A stretch of DNA of 64,000 bases from positions 538,601 through 602,600 of the forward strand of contig CM026404.1 in NCBI GenBank assembly GCA_014843695.1, read 5' to 3'. The first letter of the stretch is position 1. Every line of letters starts with the position of its first letter. The notes beneath the pieces were generated by a model. That model worked only from the letters and a program-made list of their open reading frames with translations. It ran no database searches and was not told the DNA's origin. Shown here piece after piece: positions 24,801 through 33,954 of the stretch. The translations under genes and the position numbers were made by a program. The stretch comes from Archivesica marissinica. Lineage: Eukaryota; Mollusca; Bivalvia; Venerida; Vesicomyidae.

Positions 24801-26718
24801 TCGGAGAGATACAACCCCCTACACTGGACTTGACCGCCATGATTCGGAGAGATACAAACCCCTACACTGGACTGACCGCCATTATTCGGAGAGATACAAA
24901 CCCCTACACCGGACTTGACCGCCATGATTCGGAGAGATACAACCCCCTACACTGGACTTGACCGCCATGATTCGGAGAGATACAACCCCCTACACTGGAC
25001 TTGACCGCCATGATTCGGAGAGATACAACCCCCTACACTGGACTTGACCGCCATGATTCGGAGAGATACAACCCCCTACACCGGACTTGACCGCCATGAT
25101 TCGGAGAGATACAACCCCCTACACTGGACTTGACCGCCATGATTCGGAGAGATACAACCCCCTACCGGACTTGACCGCCATGATTCGGAGAGATACAACC
25201 CCCTACACCGGACTTGACCGCCATGATTCGGAGAGATACAAACCCCTACACTGGACTTGACCGCCATTATTCGGAGAGATACAACCCCCTACACTGGACT
25301 TGACCGCCATGACTCGGAGAGATACAACCCCCTACACTGGACTTGACCGCCATGATTCGGAGAGATGCAACCCCCTACACTGGACTTGACCGCCATGATT
25401 CGGAGAGATACAACCCCCTACACTGGACGTGACCGCCATGATTCGGAGAGATACAAACCTCTACACTGGACGTGACCGCCATTATTCGGAGAGATACAAC
25501 CCCCTACACTGGACTTGACCGCCATTATTCGGAGAGATACAAACCCCTACACTGGACTTGACCGCCATTATTCGGAGAGATACAACCCCCTACACTGGAC
25601 TTGACCGCCATTATTCGGAGAGATACAAACCCCTACTCTGGACTTGACCGCCATTATTCGGAGAGATACAAACCCCTACACTGGACTTGACCGCCATTAT
25701 TCGGAGAGATATAACCCCCTACACTGGACTTGACCGCCATTATTCGGAGAGATACAAACCCCTACACTGGACTTGACCGCCATTATTCGGAGAGATACAA
25801 CCCCCTACACTGGACTTGACCGCCATTATTCGGAGAGATACAACCCCCTACACCGGACTTGACCGCCATTATTCGGAGAGATACAAACCCCTACACTGGA
25901 CTTGACCGCCATGATTCGGAGAGATACAAACCTCTACCCTGAGCTGACCGCCATGATTCGGAGAGATACAACCCCCTACACTGGGCTGACCGCCATTATT
26001 CGGAGAGATACAAACCCCTACACTGAGCTGACCGCCATGATTCGGAGAGATACAAACCCCTACACTGAGCTGACCGCCATGATTCGGAGAGATACAAACC
26101 CCTACACTGGACTTGACCGCCATTATTCGGAGAGATACAAACCCCTACACTGGACTTGACCGCCATTATTCGGAGATATACAAACCCCTACCCTGAGCTG
26201 ACCGCCTTGATTCGGAGAGATACAACCCCCAAACTGGGCTGACCGCCATGATTCGGAGAGATACAACCCCCTACACTGGACTTGACCGCCATGATTCGGA
26301 GAGATACAACCCCCTACACCGGACTTGACCGCCATGATTCGGAGAGATACAACCCCCTACACTGGACTTGACCGCCATGATTCGGAGAGATACAACCCCC
26401 TACACTGGGCTGACCGCCATGATTCGGAGAGATACAAACCCCTACACTGGACTTGACCGCCATTATTCGGAGAGATACAAACCCCTACCCTGAGATGACC
26501 GCAATTATTCGGAGAGATACAACCCCCTACACTGGACTTGACCGCCATGATTCGGAGAGATACAACCCCCTACACTGAGCTGACCGCCATGATTCGGAGA
26601 GATACAAACCCCTACACTGGACTTGACCGCCATGATTCGGAGTGATACAACCTCCTACACTGGACTTGACCGCCATGATTCGGATAGATACAAACCCCTA
26701 CACCGGACGTGACCGCCA
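15851..26718. repeat. 43-bp satellite array with higher-order copies
   Basis: Tandem unit of 43 bp read on the plus strand as TTGACCGCCATGATTCGGAG, then AGATACAAACCCCTACACTG, then GAC. That gives about 250 units. Common variants are ATTATT for ATGATT, CAACCCCC for CAAACCCC, and CTGAGC or CTGGGC in place of CTGGACTT. Blocks repeat at kilobase scale: the CCCCCAAACT marker lies at about 17451, 21242, 23761 and 26226, and the paired rare variants GACTCGG and AGATGCAACC occur near 22931/22984 and again near 25310/25363, an offset of 2379 bp. The array ends abruptly in GACCGCCATG at 26709-26718. The short open frames on both strands only translate the repeat. Confidence 0.97.
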
Positions 26719-27389
26719 TGGCCTCATGCCTTGCCCGATTTCTCCCAAAATCAGATCACTTCCTCGAGAAGAGACGAGCACTCTATATCCACACAGATTC
26801 ATCAAAATGCATCCACAATTGTTTTAGTTATAATGCTAACATACATACATACATCCACACGGACAGAGAAACACACGGACAGACACACACACAGCCCAAA
26901 ACAATAACCGTGGGGGTTAAAACTTGTGAAACCGGCCCAAGAACCCGACATGTTTGTTTAACACAATAACGTGTATACACGAGAATGAATTGAATATCAA
27001 TACATTTACTTGTTCAATAAATAAATGATTAAATGCCCACAGTAGGATATTTACTGGAATCACTGGGTCCATGAATGATCGCTATTGTTGATATTTGTTC
27101 CTGTTCTGGCGTATTTTCTTAGCAAATCATTAACATTGAGCGTTAGGTTCCATTTCATTTAACAAGCTGACACGTTTATCGTGTGTGCATGTCAAGCGCC
27201 ATATGCTAGCCAGATTCATGTCCAGTATGTATGCCTTCACTGTGTCTTGGTAAAATGACAAATTGTGGTTCAGATTTATGTCCTAAAGTAGATATATGCT
27301 GCTGTATAGAACTTAATCTGGTCATTGAGTGTGTCGGGGTTTTTTTTGGGGGGGGGGTACATTTGTTTATCGCCGCCCATTGTTTTATT
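26719..27389. other. Non-tandem sequence, no gene recognised
   Basis: Sequence after the satellite edge. 26841-26902 contains ACATACATACATACAT and mixed ACAC/GGACAG simple repeat; on the minus strand this and its flank look like a degenerate interspersed repeat, which is inference. A homopolymer pair of eight T and ten G lies at 27340-27357. Open frames here are at most 86 codons, show no recognisable domain and partly run out of the satellite. I see no gene. Confidence 0.6.
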
Positions 27390-27621
27390 TTATACAAATT
27401 TATTTTTAGCTCGATTGCGAAACAAGTTCTTTCAACTTATATTAATCACTCATGAGACCTCATTCCTGATGGAAGCCATCGCCACGAGGGAGAGAGAAGA
27501 GGCAACGTGGAATTTAAATGCCTTGCCTAAGTACACAATCGTAACGGCTCCAGCGGGGCTCGAACTCCGGACCTTTCGCACCTGAAGTGAACGCGCATCC
27601 ACTGTATTAACACGACTTCCA
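27390..27621 (-). mobile_element. SINE-A copy (tRNA-derived)
   Basis: Read on the minus strand: GGAAGTCGTG start, a degenerate A box, a tRNA-like arm TTCGCTTCAGGTGCGAA (here TTCACTTCAGGTGCGAA), B box GAGTTCGAGCC, a body containing CTTAGGCAAGGCATTTAAAT and CTCTTCTCTCTCCCTC, then the tail GATTAATATAAGTTG, TTTCGCAATCGAGC and AAATAAATTTGTATAAA. Full length is about 232 bp. No clear target-site duplication is visible. The element abuts the 38-bp array on its right, so that flank may have been rearranged. Confidence 0.85.
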
Positions 27622-28160
27622 TATCACGATAATGTATCGGTGCTATAAATGGGACTTTAAACCGAGGTATCGTGTCTGTGCTACACATGGGACTTTAAAC
27701 TGAGGTATCGTGTCTGTGCTACACATGGGACTTTAAACCGAGGTGTCGTGTCTGTGCTACACATGGGACTTTAAACCGAGATGTAATGTATCGGTGCTAT
27801 ACATGGGACTTTAAACTGAGGTATCGTGTCGGTGCTATACATGGGACTTTAAACCGAGGTATCGTGTCTGTGCTACACATGGGACTTTAAACCGAGGTTT
27901 CGTGTCTGTGCTACACATGGGACTTTAAACCGAGGTATCGTGTATCGGTGCTATACATGGGACTTTAAACTGAGGTCTAATATGTCGGTGCTATACATGG
28001 GACTTTAAACTGAGGTATCGTGTCTCGTGCTATACATGGGACTTTAAACCGAGGTATCGTGTCTCGTGCTATGCACACATGGGACTTTAAACCGAGGTCT
28101 AATATATCGGTGCTCGACATGGGACTTTAAACCGAGATATAATGCATCGGTGCTATACAT
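27622..28160. repeat. 38-bp minisatellite derived from SINE-C body
   Basis: About 14 units, each containing ATGGGACTTTAAACCGAGGT then ATCGTGTCTGTGCTACAC or a variant. The same order of motifs occurs once inside SINE-C elements (for example minus strand near 36262-36295: GGACTTTAAACCGAGGT-like, then CTCGTGTCGGTGCT, then TTACACC). The array is therefore most simply an amplified internal fragment of SINE-C. Units drift in the segment between AGGT and TGCTA, including AATGTATCGG and CTAATATATCGG variants. Confidence 0.9.
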
Positions 28161-28300
28161 ACTAATAATAAAATAATAGTAATATTAATAAAGACTTTAT
28201 TTTACGCGATAACTCATTTATCAAATGTTAGTCAACCATGATGCCCACAACATATATACAAATCGAATGATATGACCACACGTGTACACTGCATATTGAT
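28161..28300 (-). mobile_element. LINE-like 3' end with (TTA)n tail
   Basis: An A/T-rich trinucleotide-like stretch followed by AATAAAGACTTTATTTTACG, CGATAACTCATTTATCAAA, GTTAGTCAACCATGATGCCC and ACAACATATATACAA. The same sequence follows (AAT)n at 36596 and at 49603. On the minus strand this reads as a retrotransposon 3' terminus ending in AATAAAG and a (TTA)n tail. No reverse-transcriptase coding sequence is present in the window, so the parent family cannot be named. Confidence 0.6.
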
Positions 28301-28696
28301 TATTGAACCAAACAAATTAAAACTTGAAATAGCACAATAATGACCAAAAATACAGACTGAAAGGGAAATGCGACATACGTGTGAACAAATATGAACTATG
28401 TAAAAGCTGCTAATCCATCCATCCCTGATCAGAGGTGGTTCTAATTTCTTAAAACATCTTCTAATTTGGGCGATAGTGCTCTTTTTCCCTGTCAGGTTAT
28501 ACGGGGTATTTTAGATATGTTTTAGTGTCATGATTAGCGACTTTTATGTAGCTTTTAGAAAGCAAAACATGTTTAACGTTATTGTAATATGCTATTGTCT
28601 CTTATAATTCTCATTTGTAGAATGGCTATGTGCAATGTATGTGTTATAATATGTATAATGAAATGTATGTACTGTACATAGATGAGACAGAAATAA
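28301..28696. other. AT-rich sequence, no gene; possible retroelement 3' UTR
   Basis: No tandem repeat and no convincing open frame. Its end (28660-28696, TGTACTGTACATAGATGAGA then CAGAAATAAAGATA) closely resembles 45410-45445 (TGTATTGTAAAGAGATGAGA then CTGAAATAAAGAAT). This suggests a second dispersed plus-strand 3' terminus lying next to the following tandem array. Inference only. Confidence 0.45.
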
Positions 28697-30711
28697 AGAT
28701 ATAGTATATATGTTGCAAAGATATAATATATACGTCGCAAAGTATATACGTTGCAAAGATATAATATATACGTTACAAAGATATCATATATACGTTACAA
28801 AGATATCATATATACGTTGCAAAGATATCATATATACGTTGCAAAGATATCATATATACGTTGCAAAGATATAATATATACGTTGCAAAGATATAATATA
28901 TATGTTGCAAAGTATATACGTTGCAAAGATATAATATATATGTTGCAAAGATATAATATATATGTTGCAAAGATATAATATATAAGTTGCAAAGATATAA
29001 TATATATGTTGCAAAGTATATACGTTGCAAAGATATAATATATATGTTGCAAAGATATAATATATACGTTGCAAAGATATCATATATACGTTGCAAAGAT
29101 ATCATATATACGTTGCAAAGATATCATATATACGTTGCAAATATATCATATATACGTTGCAAATATATCATATATACGTTGCAAATATATCATATATACG
29201 TTGCAAAGATATAATATATACGTTACAAAGATATCATATATACGTTGCAAAGATATAATATATACGTTACAGATATCATATATACGTTGCAAATATATCA
29301 TATATACGTTGCAAAGATATAATATATACGTTGCAAAGATATAATATATATGTTGCAAAGTATATACGTTGCAAAGATATAATATATATGTTGCAAAGAT
29401 ATAATATATACGTTGCAAAGATATAATATATACGTTGCAAAGATATAATATATATGTTGCAAAGTATATACATTGCAAAGATATAATATATACGTTGCAA
29501 AGATATAATATATACGTTGCAAATATATAATATATATGTTGCAAAGATATAATATATACGTTGCAAATATATAATATATACGTTGCAAAGATATAATAGA
29601 GACGTTGCAAAGTATATACGTTGCAAAGATATAATATATATGTTGCAAAGATATAATATATACGTTGCAAAGATATAATATATATGTTGCAAAGATATAA
29701 TATATACGTTGCAAAGATATAATATATACGTTACAAAGATATCATATATACGTTGCAAAGATATAATATATACGTTACAAAGATATCATATATACGTTGC
29801 AAATATATCATATATACGTTGCAAAGATATAATATATACGTTGCAAAGATATAATATATATGTTGCAAAGTATATACGTTGCAAAGATATAATATATATG
29901 TTGCAAAGATATAATATATACGTTGCAAAGATATAATATATATGTTGCAAAGATATAATATATATGTGCAAAGTATATACATTGCAAAGATATAATATAA
30001 CGTTGCAAAGATATAATATATACGTTGCAAATATATAATATATATGTTGCAAAGATATATATATACGTTGCAAATATATATATACGTTGCAAAGATTAAT
30101 AGAGACGTTGCAAAGTATATACGTTGCAAAGATATAATATATATGTTGCAAAGATATAATATATACGTTGCAAAGATATAATATATATGTTGCAAAGATA
30201 TAATATATACGTTGCAAATATATAATATATACGTTGCAAAGATATAATATATATGTTGCAAAGATATAATATATACGTTGCAAAGATATAATATATACGT
30301 TGCAAATATATAATAATATACGTTGCAAAGATATAATATATACGTTGCAAAGATATAATATATACGTTGCAAAGATATAATATATACGTTGCAAAGATAT
30401 AATATATACGTTGCAAAGATATAATATATATGTTGCAAAGTCGTTGCAAAGATATAATATATATGTTGCAAAGATATAATATATGTTGCAAAGATATAAT
30501 ATATACGTTGCAAAGATATAATATATATGTTGCAAAGATATAATATATACGTTGCAAAGATATCATATATACGTTGCAAAGATATCATATATACGTTGCA
30601 AAGATATCATATATACGTTGCAAATATATCATATATACGTTGCAAAGATATAATATATACGTTGCAAAGATATAATATATACGTTCAAAGATATATATAT
30701 ACGTTGCAAGA

Positions 30712-30764
30712 TTTTTGTTGTTTTTGTTGTTTTTTGTTGGTTTTTGTTGGTTTTTTGTTGGTTT
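30712..30764. repeat. G/T-only block inside 22-bp array
   Basis: A short stretch lacking A and C, built from TTTTTGTTG-type words, interrupts the 22-bp array. The repeat resumes at once with CGTTGCAAAGATATAA. It may be a true simple-sequence insertion or a base-calling or consensus artefact. Confidence 0.8.
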
Positions 30765-30993
30765 CGTTGCAAAGATATAATATATATGTTGCAAAGATAT
30801 AATATATACGTTGCAAAGATATAATATATACGTTGCAAAGATATAATATATATGTTGCAAAGTTTCATTGCAAAGATATAATATATACGTTGCAAAGATA
30901 TAATATATACGTTGCAAATATATAATATATATGTTGCAAAGATATAATATATACGTTGCAAATATATAATATATACGTTGCAAAGATATAATA

Positions 30994-31169
30994 GGGTTGG
31001 TTTGTTGGTTTTTTGTTGGTTTTTGTTGGTTTTTGTTGGTTTGGGGTTGGTTTTTGGTTTTTTGTTGGTTTTTTTGGTTTTTGTGGTTTTGTTTTTTTTT
31101 GGTTTTGGTTTTTGTTTGTTGTTTTTGGTTTGTTTTGTTGTTTTTGGTTTGTTGGTTTTGTTGTTTTTG
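30994..31169. repeat. 176-bp G/T-only block inside 22-bp array
   Basis: 176 consecutive bases with no A or C, composed of GTTGGTTTTT-type words and one GGGG run, flanked on both sides by the 22-bp repeat. The right junction runs into a degraded stretch of the array with missing bases (31170-31225). Confidence 0.85.
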
Positions 31170-31532
31170 CAAAGATTAATATCACGTTGCAAGATATAAT
31201 ATTCGTTGTAAGATTAATTACGTTGAGATATAATATACACGTTGCAAAGATATAATATACACGTTGCAAAGATATAATATACACGTTTCAAAGATATAAT
31301 ATACACGTTGCAAAGATATAATATACACGTTGCAAAGATATAATATATATGTTGTAAAGATATAATATACACGTTGCAAAGATATAATATACACGTTGCA
31401 AAGATATAATATACACGTTGCAAAGATATAATATATATGTTGTAAAGATATAATATACACGTTGCAAAGATATAATATACACGTTGCAAATATATAATAT
31501 ATACGTTGATTATAAGTGATTGTAAAAGAGTT

Positions 31533-31648
31533 GTTAAACGTCCGTCTTCGCGTTAAACGTCCGTCTTCACGTTAAACGTCCGTATTCACGTTAAACGTCC
31601 GTCTTCACGTTAAACGTCCGTCTTCACGTTAAACGTCCGTCTTCACGT
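31533..31648. repeat. 19-bp tandem repeat, about 6 copies
   Basis: Unit GTTAAACGTCCGTCTTCAC repeated about six times with G/A and C/A changes (TCTTCGC, TATTCAC). It sits just right of the 22-bp array. Confidence 0.95.
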
Positions 31649-31696
31649 CAATTCCAGTTTTATTTATATTCTGAGTCTGATACGCCTCAGTATAGT

Positions 31697-31927
31697 TTAT
31701 ACAAATGTACTTAGCTCGATTGCGAAACAAGTTCCTATAACTTATATTAATCTCTCTCGAGACCTCATTCCTGATGGAATCCATCGCCACGAGGGAGAGA
31801 GAAGATGCAACGTGGAAATTAAATGCCTTGCCTAAGGGCACAATCGTAACGGCTCCAACAGGGCCCGAACTCCGCACCATTCGCACAAGAAGCGACCAAG
31901 CTACCACTGAGCTATCACGACTTCCAC
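31697..31927 (-). mobile_element. SINE-A copy with 16-bp target-site duplication
   Basis: A near-complete SINE-A on the minus strand, from GGAAGTCGTGATAGCTCAGT through a degenerate B box (GAGTTCGGGCC) to the TTTCGCAATCGAGC tail. Flanking direct repeats TACGCCTCAGTATAGT (31681-31696) and TATGCCTCAGTATTGT (31928-31943) differ at two positions and fit a target-site duplication from LINE-mediated retrotransposition. Confidence 0.9.
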
Positions 31928-31943
31928 TATGCCTCAGTATTGT

Positions 31944-32348
31944 GAGTAGGTCAGATTGTTTTCTGGACGAATGGGAATTTATGTGATAAGAATTACTGCT
32001 ATGTATTCGTATTATAGGTATTAAAAGTGTCCAATTGTTTTCAGGGAACTAGTTCCAAGCTTGCACTGGTGTGCGCATAGAAATACAGGCTTGAGCTGGA
32101 ATCCAGAAATGGCCAGGTCAATCTATTTACGCAGTTGAAATTCTGCAACAATAATTGGTTCCCATATGATTCGCGGATGTTCCAGCAGGGATGTGGTATA
32201 TTATACTGTTATGCTGGACTGTGTTTCATGTTATTATCCACATGTTTGCATTTAATTACTAAAGTATGTACTTTATATTTTATACACTATCCGAGTGTGT
32301 ATTATGCAGAGTATATGTTCAATCGTCCTTCAGTTTTTCCTGTTTCAT
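31944..32348. other. Non-repetitive stretch, no gene recognised
   Basis: Open frames are at most about 87 codons, are biased by neighbouring repeat sequence and lack recognisable domains. Nothing else is supported. Confidence 0.5.
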
Positions 32349-32568
32349 ATCTTCACCAATGCAACCCGGGTTCGATCCTCGGACCGGGAAGTATGTGAGA
32401 TGGTACGGTGGTCGCCAGATCGGACAGGTTGGTTTTCTCCGGGTACTCCAGTCTCCTCCCACACGAATGACCACACATATACGCTTTCATCTGCGCAAAT
32501 GACAGTGATTAATATAAGTTGCTAGAACTTGCTTCGCAATCGTTGTAAAATAAATAAAGTTTAAACTT
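32349..32568 (+). mobile_element. SINE-B copy, 5'-truncated
   Basis: Begins in the tRNA-like head (TTCACCAATGCAACCC), then B box GGGTTCGATCCTCGG, then body words AAGTATGTGAGATGGTACGG, TGGTCGCCAGATCGGACAGG and TTTCTCCGGGTACTCC, then the tail GTGATTAATATAAGTTGC, CTTCGCAATCG and TAAAATAAATAAAG. The A-box part seen in the copy at 47779-47789 is missing here. The 3' tail is shared with SINE-A. No target-site duplication is evident. Confidence 0.8.
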
Positions 32569-32914
32569 TTCGTCACACAGAAAACCACATACTACATGTA
32601 GTAGCTAAGACTGGGTTCGTCTTCTATTAACCAATGGGTTTTAAGCAGCACACGTCTTCCTACGTTAGCGGTAACAGTTGGTCGTTAATTACATTACAAA
32701 CGTTAATTATGTCTGAAAATTAAATGTCATTCGTGTAGAGTTGTCGCTTTAATAACAGTCAGCATTATCTGTTGCCTGGCAACACGCGTTGATATATTTT
32801 GCTCATATAACTCTTGTTTTTGTTAACTCCGAGACAATTAATTGATCCGTATTGAGATTCTGATAATGATGAAAATCAGCGTTTTGCCAGAAGTAAGCAA
32901 TTGAAATATCGATA
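32569..32914. other. Non-tandem sequence including a dispersed repeat copy
   Basis: 32779-32940 resembles 45555-45705: both contain GTTGATATATTTTGC, a TATTGAG stretch followed by TTCTGATAATG, TTTTGCCAGAAGT, and a GACGG/GACTGG word followed by an AGGCTA motif. This is an unnamed dispersed repeat. GTTGTCGCTTTAA at 32740-32752 matches the terminal sequence of the TTAA-bounded elements at 40.9-42.1 kb, perhaps a solo end. No gene is visible. Confidence 0.55.
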
Positions 32915-33142
32915 GACGGGAACGCAGGCTACATTACCTGTTGTGCTTTGGTTTCACAAACTCTCCTCATGAACTTATTGTGAAATATAAACAGACGGGA
33001 ACGCAGGCTACATTACCTGTTGTGTTTTGGTTTCACAAACCCTCCTCATGAACTTATTGTGAAATATAGAAAGACGGGAACGCAGGCTACATTACCTGTT
33101 GTGTTTTGGTTTCACAGACTCTCCTCATGAACTTATTGTGTA
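32915..33142. repeat. 79-bp unit, nearly three tandem copies
   Basis: GACGGGAACGCAGGCTACAT starts each unit at 32915, 32994 and 33073, a spacing of 79 bp. Each continues with TTACCTGTTGTG, TTTGGTTTCACA and CTCATGAACTTATTGTG. Copies differ by only a few substitutions. The first unit starts inside the end of the dispersed repeat at 32779-32940, so the duplication probably post-dates that insertion. Confidence 0.93.
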
Positions 33143-33185
33143 GTCTGTATCCGAAACTTAAATTCCCGTTTTGTATGCTGAATAC

Positions 33186-33430
33186 GTGTGTTTACGTTTA
33201 TTTATCGTCGCTACCGGTTACCCATATGAGCGACGCCTAGTGAAGATATTAATCATTTTAGATTGTTGAAGTGCAATGATACAGACAGAGACCAATTCCA
33301 GAGTCTCCTCTTGCACTGTTACGCTCACAGCGTAAAGCACCGACACGAGACCTCGGTTTAAGTCACATCTGAAAGACTGTTAGTATTATTAGGGTCAGAC
33401 GGGGGATCGACTGGACTTTTCAACCGTCTG
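33186..33430 (-). mobile_element. SINE-C copy with deleted tRNA head
   Basis: The plus strand shows the reversed tail (TTTATTTATCGTCGCTACCG, CATATGAGCGACGCC), then the body (GATACAGACAGAGACC, CCAGAGTCTCCTC, GAGACCTCGGTTTA, GAAAGACTGTTA) and GGGTCAGACGGGGGATCGA. It then jumps to CTGGACTTTTCAACCGTCTG. Most of the tRNA-like region present in the 36096-36388 copy is deleted. Confidence 0.85.
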
Positions 33431-33711
33431 TCTGAAATTGTTAATACGGCACGATAAAGTGATTTCGTTGCTATGGTGATCTGCTATGGAGAAACAGAGC
33501 GGAATGAAGACATATCCTGGTCAAAATAAGATAATATATTTTTCAACAATTTTCAACTAAATTAAAATGTTCAAATGGTGGATTTCTTTACTGCAAAACT
33601 TGTGTTTGTAACGAGTACAATGTTATGGTATCTACCTATTTTAGAGATTGTGGACGTCAGTTTGAACAGGAATATGGCATTGGCTTAAACAGTATTTATT
33701 CCAATAAATGT
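33431..33711. other. Short non-repetitive stretch
   Basis: No gene, tandem repeat or recognised element is visible. AATATGGCATT at 33671-33681 is repeated at 33880-33890 and brackets the foldback sequence that follows. Confidence 0.5.
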
Positions 33712-33877
33712 ACATGTATAACACAAAAAATGTTACAAATTACATAAATTGTGAATGGGTTGGATTGGAAAACAAGTTCCCACCCATTCACAAGTTATGT
33801 AATTGTAACATTTTTTGTTTTCCAATCCAACCCATTCACAAGTTATGTAATTTGTAACATTTTTTGTGTTATACATG
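33712..33877. repeat. Foldback (inverted repeat) element
   Basis: The left arm 33712-33773 (ATGTATAACACAAAAAATG, TTACAAATTACAT, GAATGGGTTGGATTGGAAAA) is matched in reverse complement by 33817-33877. The 43-bp spacer holds a third partial arm (CCCATTCACAAGTTATGTAA). The 11-bp direct repeat AATATGGCATT at 33671-33681 and 33880-33890 flanks the whole, which could be a target-site duplication with about 30 extra bases on the left. A DNA or RNA copy would form a stable hairpin. Confidence 0.85.
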
Positions 33878-33954
33878 GCAATATGGCATTAATACTAGAT
33901 TCATCATAATTGATAATACATGTACATGCATTACACAGATTACTGTAAACACAG

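Larger units (their letters stand above)
28697..31510. repeat. 22-bp AT-rich minisatellite array
   Basis: Tandem unit ATATACGTTGCAAAGATATA plus AT (22 bp), about 115 copies after excluding two G/T-only inserts. Variants include ATATATGTTGC, TACGTTACAAAG, TTGCAAATATATAAT and a shortened TTGCAAAGTATATACGTTGC. From about 31220 the array shifts to an ATACACGTTGCAAAG subtype. Local single-base losses cluster at 29945-30110 and 31170-31225. The unit carries the palindromes TTGCAA and ATATAT. Open frames rich in Ile, Tyr and Leu arise from the repeat. Confidence 0.95.

Noticed and set aside
15851..26718. CENP-B-box-like motif around ATTCGGAGAGATACAAAC
   Set aside because: It has TTCG but lacks the A..CGGG part of the box; no convincing match.
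27206..27585. Overlapping short open frames near 27.2-27.6 kb
   Set aside because: They run through a T/G homopolymer and into SINE-A on the opposite strand. SINE-A recurrently yields similar spurious peptides at its other copies.
30527..31192. Lys/Asn/Gln-rich and Phe/Val-rich open frames across the G/T-only blocks
   Set aside because: Low-complexity translation of G/T-only sequence and its complement; no independent support.
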